A DNA stretch of 64,000 nucleotides from Opitutaceae bacterium (GTDB taxonomy: Bacteria > Verrucomicrobiota > Verrucomicrobiia > Opitutales > Opitutaceae). The notes beneath the pieces were generated by a model. It was not told where the DNA came from. It saw nothing but the letters and a program-made list of their open reading frames with translations, and made no database searches. The stretch covers positions 1 through 64,000 of the forward strand of contig JAGYIG010000013.1 in NCBI GenBank assembly GCA_018402455.1, given 5' to 3'. Position numbers and translations under genes: made by a program. Below are positions 16,261-24,617 of this stretch, piece by piece. Within the stretch, counting starts at the first letter, position 1; each line of letters opens with the position of its first letter.

Positions 16261-18321
16261 CTAACTTATTACCGAAACCGCCGGCGCGAGGTGATTTGAT
16301 CGTTCGGTCAGCGTCAGGGCAAAGGCATTCCCGTCGCGTTCTCCTGCGATGTGCCAGGTCCCGTCACTCGCGCTCCAGTGGGGCGCGGCGGGGGCCGCTG
16401 CCGCCGGGTGAGCCGCACAAACGGTAAGCACCCGATGGTGGGTCGCCGGGGCTGAGACCACCGCGGCGTAGGGATAAACCAGCATATCGGCGGGCAGGTC
16501 CAGTTGACCGGTGTGCACCGCGAGGGGTTGCGATCCGCCGACCACGGCCGCCAACCCGGCCTGCGGCCGGCGGATGCGGAATCCTGTGGCCTCGGCCTGC
16601 ACCTTCGCCGCCCCATCGCGGTTGAAGGCTTGATAACGAATTTCAACCGGCAACGGCGTCTCGAGATCAACGGCGTCAAAAACCACCACGAGGTCGGGCT
16701 TGAGCAGGACGATGGTCCGCGTCACCCGGTTCACCGGATGTCCGGCCAGTCGATAGGCTTCGGAGGCATCACTGGTTGCCGTCATCCAATTGAGTCCCAC
16801 CTGGTGGGCGACGAGGTGGGCGTGAGCCAGCGATTTGTTGGTGCCTTCCTCGCCTCGATGGTAGACGTGACCGCCACCGTTGATCAGCACGGAAGTGTGC
16901 GCCTCCGTCTGACGCAGCAGCCACCCGGGGTGGTCGGGATTGTAGGAGGCACGAATCGGGTCATTGAAGAGCCGTTCGCCGTAAGCCGCAAACAGCAAGC
17001 TGTTGCGGTCAGCGTGTTCGTGGTTGCACGGCTCACCGCCACGCAAACTGAGCACGGCCGCCTGATCCGTCCAACCCGACCGGGAAACGACCAGGCCCGG
17101 GGCCAGGGTGTAGTCCTTGGCGATATCGGCCGCGAAGTTCGTCGCTACGGTCGGATCGAACCAAATGACCGCCCAAAACAAGGTGGCTTCATCCTGCGCC
17201 AATCCCGGTCGCAACAGGAGATGCTGCGCGGTGGAGTCATGGAACTCCCGCGCGATCCAAGCCAGCGCGATGACCGATCCGGAGCTACTGCAGTCGCCGA
17301 TGGTTAAACAGTCCCGGGGATTGGCGTGGGTCGGCATGGTCGACCGCAGAAAATAACGGGCCATGGCGGGAAAGTCCGCGATTCCCCGCTCGTCAATGTC
17401 GTGGAATCGTCGCAGCAGCTCGAGACACAGGCAAAAATAGTTGTAGGTGAATCCCCAATACGCCGAGCCTTCGGCAAAGGAACCATCGGCGGGTTGCTTG
17501 GCGATGAATTCCCGCAGGCTGCGCAAGCCGAGGTCACGCCATTTGGTTGCATCCGGATGATCGGGCCGCAAGCTTGCCGCGATCATCAGTCCCGAGGTGG
17601 CGATGATCTGCAGGTTGGTGTCGGCCAAAACCTTCGGCCACTGACTCACGTCATTTACGGTCAGCCCGTTGCTGGCGAGATCCATGGACCAAACCGGCAT
17701 GGGCGTGGCGCCCAATTCAGCGTGCACGGCACGGTAACTCGACGGACCGACTTCACTGCCCAACCGGTCCAGCACGGCCTGACGCAAGGTGGGAGCGAGA
17801 TCATCACCGAGCCAATCCAACGCGCAGCCCAACAGGACACCCACCATCGGTCCACGCATCACGCCGACGGTGTGCACGCCATCTTCCAGAATCCAATCCC
17901 AGCGGTTGAATTGCAGCGCGGTGGCAATCGCCTGTTCGCCCAGCGCCCGGTGGGATTCACTCGGCTCGATCAGGTGCACAAAAGCGGAGCGGTAGGCAAT
18001 ATTGGCGACCGTCGCGAGATCGCGCACGCGGTTCATCAAATCAACCTCCGCCGTGAGAAATCGCCGATCCGCCTCGAGGTCCGCTTCGCGTGAGCTTTTC
18101 CAATAGGACGCAAAGACCGGGTGCTGGAGACTCTGGCGGATCCGCGGAAGTTCCGAGCGATCGAACAACACGCCCAACTCCGGGGATGCGCTCGCCGCGG
18201 GCACGGGGGGCGACGCAACCGCGGCGCGGGGGAGGATTCCGACGGCCCCCATTGACGCGCTGGCTTGAAGAAACCGGCGGCGGGAAAGTCGGGCGGGCGA
18301 AGCGTGGGGGTCGGATTTCAT
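16261..18321 (-). CDS. Heparinase II/III-like protein with Tat signal
   Basis: A 686-residue protein that starts with a twin-arginine signal (LSRRRFLQASASMGAVGILPR), so probably exported folded by the Tat system. The N-terminal half is alpha-helical, like the alpha/alpha toroid of polysaccharide lyases; the C-terminal half holds the heparinase II/III beta-sandwich signature (LSLRGGEPCNHEHADRNSL, then ASYNPDHPGWLLRQTEAHTS). This family includes heparin, alginate and ulvan-type lyases. The uronic substrate cannot be read from the sequence. The neighbouring regulator and GH51 enzyme suggest a glycan-degradation locus. Confidence 0.82.
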   Translation of the reverse strand: MKSDPHASPARLSRRRFLQASASMGAVGILPRAAVASPPVPAASASPELGVLFDRSELPRIRQSLQHPVFASYWKSSREADLEADRRFLTAEVDLMNRVRDLATVANIAYRSAFVHLIEPSESHRALGEQAIATALQFNRWDWILEDGVHTVGVMRGPMVGVLLGCALDWLGDDLAPTLRQAVLDRLGSEVGPSSYRAVHAELGATPMPVWSMDLASNGLTVNDVSQWPKVLADTNLQIIATSGLMIAASLRPDHPDATKWRDLGLRSLREFIAKQPADGSFAEGSAYWGFTYNYFCLCLELLRRFHDIDERGIADFPAMARYFLRSTMPTHANPRDCLTIGDCSSSGSVIALAWIAREFHDSTAQHLLLRPGLAQDEATLFWAVIWFDPTVATNFAADIAKDYTLAPGLVVSRSGWTDQAAVLSLRGGEPCNHEHADRNSLLFAAYGERLFNDPIRASYNPDHPGWLLRQTEAHTSVLINGGGHVYHRGEEGTNKSLAHAHLVAHQVGLNWMTATSDASEAYRLAGHPVNRVTRTIVLLKPDLVVVFDAVDLETPLPVEIRYQAFNRDGAAKVQAEATGFRIRRPQAGLAAVVGGSQPLAVHTGQLDLPADMLVYPYAAVVSAPATHHRVLTVCAAHPAAAAPAAPHWSASDGTWHIAGERDGNAFALTLTERSNHLAPAVSVIS

Positions 18322-18454
18322 GGGCAGTCAAGTGGGGTCGGCAACCAGCGCCCCCTACCGATAGACCAGTCGTTGGTGGGGTAAAGGGTTTCACCTCGAA
18401 ATCCGGCAAAATCCCCGCGGCAATCCGAATGAAATTTCAGCCCGCTTCTTCGCC

Positions 18455-19357
18455 TCAACGCGGTCTCGAATCGCGGGCCGCAACGGCCCTGCCCTGCCCT
18501 CGCATGGCGCGATATTCGGAAGGGCGGCATCGGGTGTAACGCCGGAACACCGTGGCAAAATACTGCGACGAGCAAAAGCCGAGCTCGAAGGCGATCTCGG
18601 TCACGCTGCGCGTCGAGTTTATCAACCGGTGTTCCGCCCGCTCGATGCGGCAACGCTGCAGGTATTCGGCCGGTGGTATGCCGACTTCGTTTTTAAAGCG
18701 TGCCTTGAACCGGGGCAGCGACAAGTCGGCCACCGCGGCCGCCTCCCGCAACCGAGTGGGTTCCCCCAGGCGCCCTCGCAGGTAGGCCTCGGCCCGTTGA
18801 ATGGGAGCGCTCCACTGGGTGGGTTCGGGGCGCTGCGCGCACTCACAAACGCCCAGCAGGAATTGGATCAGGATCGCCTGCAGGCGCAGTCGGGTCATGG
18901 CGGCCTGAGCGGGGTCCGTTCGCTCGCTCCACGCAAAAATTTGATCGAGCTGCTTTTTGAATTCCGGTTTGCCCGCAAATTTGCGCCGGGGAAGATTGCG
19001 CAAGGCGGCGATCAGGGTGTCCGCCGAAGCCGGTTGGCAACCAAGGAAATCACCGCCCGGTGAAGGCAGTTGGAGGATCAACCAGTAGAGGGTGCCTTTT
19101 TCTTGGGGCGATTCCCCGGAGCTGTGCAGTTCGCCCGGAAAGGTCACAAATACATCGCCGCCGCTCAGCCAATAATCCTGCCCCCTGACGACGTAGCGCT
19201 GCCGCCCCCGTTCGAGATAACAGATCTCCAAACCGCCGACATGGGCGTGCGGTGCGAGGACTTCCTCGGCCCGGGCGTGGTCGTAGTGCCCCAGCATCAC
19301 GACCTCGGGGAGACCCCACCGGTCGAGTGAAATCCACCTGCGTTTTTGCTTACTCAT
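18455..19357 (-). CDS. AraC-family transcriptional regulator (cupin plus HTH)
   Basis: 300 residues. The N-terminal half is a cupin-like sensing domain (HAHVGGLEICYLERG, then GDVFVTFPGELHSSG); the C-terminal half has two helix-turn-helix motifs of the AraC type (LREAAAVADLSLPRFKARFK, then VTEIAFELGFCSSQYFATVF and FRRYTRCRPSEYRAM). Such proteins usually sense a sugar and activate adjacent catabolic genes. It precedes the heparinase-like and GH51 genes on the same strand and diverges from the desaturase. Confidence 0.92.
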   Translation of the reverse strand: MSKQKRRWISLDRWGLPEVVMLGHYDHARAEEVLAPHAHVGGLEICYLERGRQRYVVRGQDYWLSGGDVFVTFPGELHSSGESPQEKGTLYWLILQLPSPGGDFLGCQPASADTLIAALRNLPRRKFAGKPEFKKQLDQIFAWSERTDPAQAAMTRLRLQAILIQFLLGVCECAQRPEPTQWSAPIQRAEAYLRGRLGEPTRLREAAAVADLSLPRFKARFKNEVGIPPAEYLQRCRIERAEHRLINSTRSVTEIAFELGFCSSQYFATVFRRYTRCRPSEYRAMRGQGRAVAARDSRPR

Positions 19358-19363
19358 GATGTT

Positions 19364-19378
19364 TGTAATCGTATTACA
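19364..19378. promoter_or_regulatory. Perfect palindrome TGTAATCGTATTACA in a divergent promoter region
   Basis: Two 6-bp arms (TGTAAT and ATTACA) around CGT, 7 bp upstream of the AraC-type start codon and 47 bp before the desaturase start. A perfect 15-bp dyad in the only divergent gap of this region is a good operator candidate, for example for a GntR-, LacI- or TetR-type regulator. Which protein binds cannot be read from the sequence. AraC proteins usually bind direct repeats, so this may belong to another regulator. Confidence 0.45.
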
Positions 19379-19424
19379 GTATCAGCGCGAAAGCGCACAC
19401 CTCAAACTCGTGCTATTTTGCCCC

Positions 19425-20501
19425 ATGACCGGGAACACCCCTACCGACGGCGTTCGGCTCCAAGGCTTCACTGCCACCCAAGACCCCACCCAGCGGCGGC
19501 CTCGGCCGGTCTCTTGGTATCGCACCAAAATCGATCCGGCGACGTTGAAAGCCTTGCACCAGCGCAGCGACCTGCAAGGTGCGTTCCAAACTTTGGGGTA
19601 TCTGGTGGTGATCGCGACCACGGGCACCCTGGCCACCTACTCCGCCTACCACTGGCCGATCGCGGTGACGGTTTTGCTGACCTTTCTGCACGGCACCGTT
19701 TTCGCTTTTAACATCAACGCGGTCCACGAGCTGGGACACGGCACCGTCTTTCGCACCCGCCGGCTCAACGACGTCTTCGCTGCGTTGTTCGCCTTTCTGG
19801 GGTGGATCAACCACTTCAAATTTGATGCGAGCCACACCCAGCATCATCGGTTCACGCTGCATCCCCCGGATGATCTGGAGGTCAAGCTGCCCATTCGACT
19901 GGTGATCAAGGATTGGCTGTTGGCCGGTTTCATCGATTTTCGGTTAATCTGGTTTAAACTCAAGGAGCTCGTGCGCGAATCCCGAGGCATCTACCGGGGC
20001 GAGTGGGAGGAGCATCTTTTTCCAGAGTCGGACTCCGCGGCTCGCCGTCGGCCCACCCGCTGGGGTCGGGTGGTGCTGGGCGGACACCTCGCAATCGTGG
20101 TCATTTCGCTTCTGCAGGGCTGGTGGATGCTCCCGGTCGTCATCACCTTCGCCCCCTTCTATGGCGCGTGGCTCTTTTTTCTCTGCAACAACACGCAGCA
20201 CATCGGGCTGCAGGATCATACCGCCGATTTTCGACTTTGCTGCCGCACCTTCACCACCCACCCGGTGATCCAGTTTCTCTATTGGCACATGAATTTCCAC
20301 ATCGAGCATCACATGTATGCGGCGGTGCCTTGTTACCGCTTGGGCCGGCTGCACCGGCAAATCAAGTCCGACCTCCCCGCGTGCCCTCACGGCCTGTTCA
20401 ACACGTGGCGGGAAATCGCCGCCATCCAGCACGAGCAGGAGCGCGACCCGGCCTATCAACACGTGCCCGTCCTGCCCTCAGCCGCGCCAAAGCGGGCTTA
20501 G
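19425..20501 (+). CDS. Membrane fatty acid desaturase
   Basis: From the ATG at 19425 the protein has 358 residues. It shows the three histidine boxes of membrane di-iron desaturases: HELGHGTVF (about residue 102), HTQHH (about 137) and HIEHH (about 285), with several hydrophobic segments between them. These enzymes introduce double bonds into acyl chains in the membrane, or in related cases hydroxylate other substrates such as carotenoids. The start at 19356 that would extend the frame into the operator region is unlikely. Confidence 0.85.
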   Translation: MTGNTPTDGVRLQGFTATQDPTQRRPRPVSWYRTKIDPATLKALHQRSDLQGAFQTLGYLVVIATTGTLATYSAYHWPIAVTVLLTFLHGTVFAFNINAVHELGHGTVFRTRRLNDVFAALFAFLGWINHFKFDASHTQHHRFTLHPPDDLEVKLPIRLVIKDWLLAGFIDFRLIWFKLKELVRESRGIYRGEWEEHLFPESDSAARRRPTRWGRVVLGGHLAIVVISLLQGWWMLPVVITFAPFYGAWLFFLCNNTQHIGLQDHTADFRLCCRTFTTHPVIQFLYWHMNFHIEHHMYAAVPCYRLGRLHRQIKSDLPACPHGLFNTWREIAAIQHEQERDPAYQHVPVLPSAAPKRA

Positions 20502-20606
20502 CCAGGCCCAGCCGTCACTGCGGTCAGGCCGGACTGGCCTGGCGGCCGGGAAAACGGGCTGTAACCGTGAAATTTCAGAAGATTCTGGCTGTTATTCCAC
20601 GGCCAA

Positions 20607-21731
20607 ATGGCGGTTAATTCGACCGGCTCTAAATTTTTGCGAATGATCAATATCCAAGGCAGCGTCAGCAAGGGGTGGCTCAATCAGGAGGCCGGTTTCG
20701 AATTCGACGAGCGCTATTACTTCGATCCAGAATTTCGTTGGGATCAGGATCACCGCATCGACCGCTACCTCGACGAACGGTTTCCCCACTATCCGCTCTA
20801 CAACATGGAGTCCAACCTGGGGCAGATCGAATATACGCGGGAAAAGCAGATACTCGTCGGCGGTATTCAACCGAACCTGATCATCGGTCTCGCCGCCGGG
20901 GCGAAGTTCTTCTGCGACGTCGATAAGGATTCCGACATCTCCATCCGACCGCTGGAGTCGATGTTGGCGACGCCGGACAAGCTTCCTTCAGTGGCCGAAT
21001 TTCTCGATTCCCCGCTGATTAAACAATTCGACGCGCAGATCCTCCGTTTGCGGGCGGAGAAACCGGATTACCGCATCATTCCACCGTATTTCTGGGACAC
21101 CTCGGGGCGGGCCACGATCCATGGCTTCATCACGACTTCGATGAAGTTGTTCGGCGAAAACATCTTTCTGATGATGGTCGACGATCCTGCTTTGGTGAAC
21201 GAGATCCATGGCTGGATCACCGACGTCTACAAGGCCCTGATTCAGCACTACTCGAAACTGGCGGATCTGCCGGTCACGTCCGTGCACGTCGGGGAGTGCA
21301 CCGGCACGATGCTGAGTCCCGATCAGTATCACGATTTCATCATCCCGTTTGCCAACCGCATGGGCAACGAAGTGGGCAAGCTGCGGTGGCACTCCTGCGG
21401 CGACTCCAACCACTTGCTGGAGCCCCTGACGGAAGTGGATCAACTCGGGATCATCGATACCGGATCCGGCACCAAGGTCGCGAACATCCGCGATGAGTTT
21501 GGCGCGGATTTTGAGGTCAACATCGCCCCTCCGGTGGATGTGCTGATGGAACGCGCCGACCCCCGTGACATTGACCGTTGGTTGGATGAAGTTTTGGAGG
21601 GCAACGCCGGCGGACCGCTCAAATTTGTCTGCCACGTCGAGCCCGGCTACTCGCTGGACACCTGCCTCCGCCTGGCTGATCTGCTGGACCAGAAAGGCAT
21701 CCCGGCCAAAAAACGGCTGTCGAAACTCTAG
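20607..21731 (+). CDS. URO-D-family protein, methyltransferase-like
   Basis: 374 residues (a second ATG at 20643 gives 362; neither has a clear Shine-Dalgarno). The C-terminal half fits the uroporphyrinogen decarboxylase superfamily: VTSVHVGECTGTMLSPDQYH, then WHSCGDSNHLLEPL and GIIDTGSGT. It keeps His262-x-Cys264 and a later Cys342, the HxC...C zinc ligand set of corrinoid-dependent methyltransferases (MtaA/CmuA type). The N-terminal arginine motif of genuine HemE is not seen. No corrinoid protein is encoded nearby. A methyl-transfer role is inferred; the substrate is unknown. Confidence 0.8.
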   Translation: MAVNSTGSKFLRMINIQGSVSKGWLNQEAGFEFDERYYFDPEFRWDQDHRIDRYLDERFPHYPLYNMESNLGQIEYTREKQILVGGIQPNLIIGLAAGAKFFCDVDKDSDISIRPLESMLATPDKLPSVAEFLDSPLIKQFDAQILRLRAEKPDYRIIPPYFWDTSGRATIHGFITTSMKLFGENIFLMMVDDPALVNEIHGWITDVYKALIQHYSKLADLPVTSVHVGECTGTMLSPDQYHDFIIPFANRMGNEVGKLRWHSCGDSNHLLEPLTEVDQLGIIDTGSGTKVANIRDEFGADFEVNIAPPVDVLMERADPRDIDRWLDEVLEGNAGGPLKFVCHVEPGYSLDTCLRLADLLDQKGIPAKKRLSKL

Positions 21732-21754
21732 TCATAGGCCGGGTAAGGTAGGGA

Positions 21755-21769
21755 GGTTTCGCCGAAACC
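21755..21769. terminator. Short perfect hairpin between convergent genes
   Basis: GGTTTC-GCC-GAAACC in the 50-bp gap between two convergent genes. It has no T-run on either strand, so a terminator role is only suggested by position. Confidence 0.3.
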
Positions 21770-21781
21770 GCCGCAGCGGGG

Positions 21782-22996
21782 TCACCCTTGATTACCGACC
21801 AACTGACTCAATGCTGCGGGGATCGCCTTTTTAAAGCGAAAGAACCCATGCGTCGCGTGCGGCCAGAAATGATGATCCCAGTCATGCCGAACCACGCGAA
21901 GGTCTACCCCGGCATCACCACAGACTTGGCGAATCTCCGGCATGAGCTCCGCGGTCAAACCCACCGGGGGCTCTGCCATGATCAGTCGCTTGAGGGGGAG
22001 AGATTCCACCCAAGCTCGCAGCGCGCCAAGGTCATCCCACACAGCCTCCGTTCGATCCATCATCGCGGCGCGCCGAAAAGCCACCACCGGGTCGGCGATG
22101 CCCGCCGCGGTGTAGGCGGCGGTCGGGAAAAACCCTGCCCCGGTGGATACGTTGGTCCGCGATGAAATCCAGTCGGCCGCACTCAGGTCATCCTCAGTCA
22201 ACAGCACGGCTACTTCATCCGCCTCCCCCCAGTCGGCGCCTGGCTTCAGGGGCTGGATCGGTGGAAGCTCGAAGTCCGGCATGGCAACGGGTGCAGTCGC
22301 CAGCTCGGCGTTCACTTCGAAACGATCGTTCGTATGACGCCGGATGTTTGCCCGCGTGGCGAGATAGGTTTTGCCCGCGGTGTGGAGACCCGCCACCCAG
22401 CGCCAACTCAAGGTATTCGATGCCGGATCGCCATCGAGCAAATGCCGCAGGAACCAATCGGCGCCCAACTCCCACGGCAGTTTCAGGGTGTGTATCCAAA
22501 TACTCGCGGTCCACATGCGGGCATGATTGTGCAGATAGCCCGTCTCGACCAGTTCCTGCGCCCAAGCATCGAAACAATCGATCCCGGTTTTCCCGGTCAT
22601 CGCTGCCTGGACCCCTCCTCTCATCCCCTCATCCATCTGGAGCCGGGCCACGCGGCGGCGATAATCGGTCCAGATGCTTGGTCGCAGTTGTAACCAACCC
22701 TTCCAATACGTTCGCCAGCACACTTCATCGATGAACTTGCCCGCCGAATTGGCGTCGTGTTCCCGCCGTGCCGCGGCCACCGTTTCCCATTCCGTCAACT
22801 GCCGCAGCCGAATCCACGGAGAAAGCATGGAAACGTTGGTGCGATCCGACGGTCCATTGTCGTGGTTTCGCTGTTCCGCATAGTTCCACCCGGCTCGCGG
22901 AATAAAATCCTCCAGTGCCGCCAGAGCGGCTTCGCGGCGGGCGGAAGGAAACGGCGGGGAGGACGACATGTCCCCACTGAGCACACCGCCAGCCAT
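21782..22996 (-). CDS. Photolyase/cryptochrome-like FAD-domain protein, apparently domain-swapped
   Basis: 404 residues (395 if the ATG at 22969 is used). Residues about 20-220 match the FAD-binding helical domain of photolyases and cryptochromes: SMLSPWIRLRQLTEW, FIDEVCWRTYWKGWL, GYLHNHARMWTASIWIH and LLDGDPASNTLSWRW. The usual alpha/beta antenna domain is missing from the N-terminus. Instead residues about 255-395 (EVAVLLTEDDLS to HGFFRFKKAIPAAL) look like an alpha/beta domain placed after the FAD domain. Light-driven repair or signalling is possible; activity is not predictable. It follows the frameshifted gene by 73 bp. Confidence 0.75.
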   Translation of the reverse strand: MAGGVLSGDMSSSPPFPSARREAALAALEDFIPRAGWNYAEQRNHDNGPSDRTNVSMLSPWIRLRQLTEWETVAAARREHDANSAGKFIDEVCWRTYWKGWLQLRPSIWTDYRRRVARLQMDEGMRGGVQAAMTGKTGIDCFDAWAQELVETGYLHNHARMWTASIWIHTLKLPWELGADWFLRHLLDGDPASNTLSWRWVAGLHTAGKTYLATRANIRRHTNDRFEVNAELATAPVAMPDFELPPIQPLKPGADWGEADEVAVLLTEDDLSAADWISSRTNVSTGAGFFPTAAYTAAGIADPVVAFRRAAMMDRTEAVWDDLGALRAWVESLPLKRLIMAEPPVGLTAELMPEIRQVCGDAGVDLRVVRHDWDHHFWPHATHGFFRFKKAIPAALSQLVGNQG

Positions 22997-23069
22997 TGCG
23001 CCAGCCGCGCGCTCAATCGTTCACGGCAACCAAGGTTTCGGATTCAGCATCAAAACCGTGGCCCACGAA

Positions 23070-24604
23070 CTACGGCTCAATCCGCGCTTCCGCCCAGACG
23101 ATTCGAGTGGTGGCGGCACCGTCGAGTGGCGCGAGAACAAAGCTATTGTGGCCATCGACTACGCCTTCGCCGGGGCAAGCGAATCGGAGCGCGCGGACCG
23201 CACCCGGGAAGGGCGCGACTTCCGCGTGATCGGCAATCCGGGGGCAAGGGACACCGTTGACCAATACCGCGGGTTCGCCTTCCCCCCAGTCCTCAGTGTC
23301 GAGCCCGAGGGTAAGGGTGGTGGTGGCGCCGGAGGGCACATGGCCCAAATTTAGGGTGAACTCCGCACCTTCATTCAATTGGGCGGGAAGCTTGATTTCC
23401 GCATCTGCACCGATGGGGACCGTGTCACGGTAGGTCTGGGGCTGGCGTCGGGGCTGGCGGGCAAGCTCCGCGGGACCAAAACCACGCTCCAGCATAATGC
23501 GGTAGTCATCGTGGCTGAACGGAAGGGTCTGGGAATCCATGTAGTTAAAAAAGTAAAGTTGATCGGCGCCTTGCTCCCATGCCATGGCCGCCCAACCGCG
23601 CACCGTTTCCAGGGTGTTGGGGACATTTTTGCCCTCCGGCCAAGCACGCATGTTATATTCTATTCCGGGGGCGAGGACGACCTGCGCGGCGGCCGGGCCT
23701 AGGCGTTCGCGCCAGAGTTTCAGGGGAATGTCGTAATCGCTCGTGGTCCAGAATGGACACGGGACGAGCATGTCGATGAGGCCTTCCTGCGCCCAACGCA
23801 CACCGGGCATGCCCAGACCATCGGCGGCATCGGGATGCGCCGGCACCCGGACGGCGATTTTCAGTGGTCGGCCCCGACGCTCCGCCCAGCGGTCGGCCAG
23901 TTCCCGCACCTCGCGCATAAACTCGGTGAGAACCTCCCCGCCTCGCGCCTCCTCCCCCGGGCGAAAGTGCCAGCCGAAGCGCATCCAATCGAGCTCCAAA
24001 CCATCGGGTTGGTAGCGCATCAACAGTTCACGCACCAAAGCCATGGCGTGCTCGCGCACACCCGGTTGATTGTAGTCGAGGGCCCGGTCGGTCCAGTCGT
24101 CCAGCGGGTCACCGGGAATGCGCCACCACCCCGGGTTCTCGCGCCAGAAACTGTCGTGCATATAGCTGGTGACATCCGGCACGTTGTGCACGTCGTTCAT
24201 TCGCATCGAAAGCCACGGAGAAATGCCCACCTCCCGGCAACGCGCGATCCATATGGCGTAGGGATCGAGTCCCTGCTCGTGCAGCTTCCGCGCATTGGCC
24301 ACCCACCGTCGGCCTTGGCGGTATCCGGAGGAGCTTGATCACCGAGCTCCCAGATCGCCTCCCAGGCGTAGCTGGCGAAGCTCGTCTTCATCGAGTTGGT
24401 GGAGAAAAACAGGTGGGAGACCTCGGTGTCGGCATACTGGTCGACGAGGGCGTGGAGTCCTTCGAGTGACATCTCCTCCGCCGTGCGCGAGGTGAAGAAA
24501 TGACTGTTGTCCTCATTGATCACGAGGCCGAGTCGCTCGCCTCCGACGAGCGGAAAGGTGACGCCGATCAAAAACAGGAAACCGAGGAGAGGACGGATCA
24601 ACAT
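23070..24604 (-). pseudogene. Frameshifted TIM-barrel putative glycoside hydrolase
   Basis: Two overlapping frames make one protein. The first (ATG 24604) encodes a signal peptide (MLIRPLLGFLFLIGVTFPLVGG) and LGLVINEDNSHFF up to WELGDQAPPDTAK. The second continues as RRWVANARKLHEQGLDPYAIW and runs to 23070. Losing one base near 24309-24313 accounts for the shift. The barrel part (YQPDGLELDWMRFGWHF, ADQLYFFNYMD) resembles GH10-like hypothetical glycosyl hydrolases, with a beta-sandwich tail. The rest of the gene is intact, so this could be a recent mutation or a sequencing error. Confidence 0.75.
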
Positions 24605-24617
24605 GGCGAGACCGGAT

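Noticed and set aside
20501-20543. Inverted repeat GCCAGGCC ... GGCCTGGC after the desaturase
   Set aside because: 27-nt loop and no T-run; could be chance in GC-rich DNA, so not listed as a terminator.
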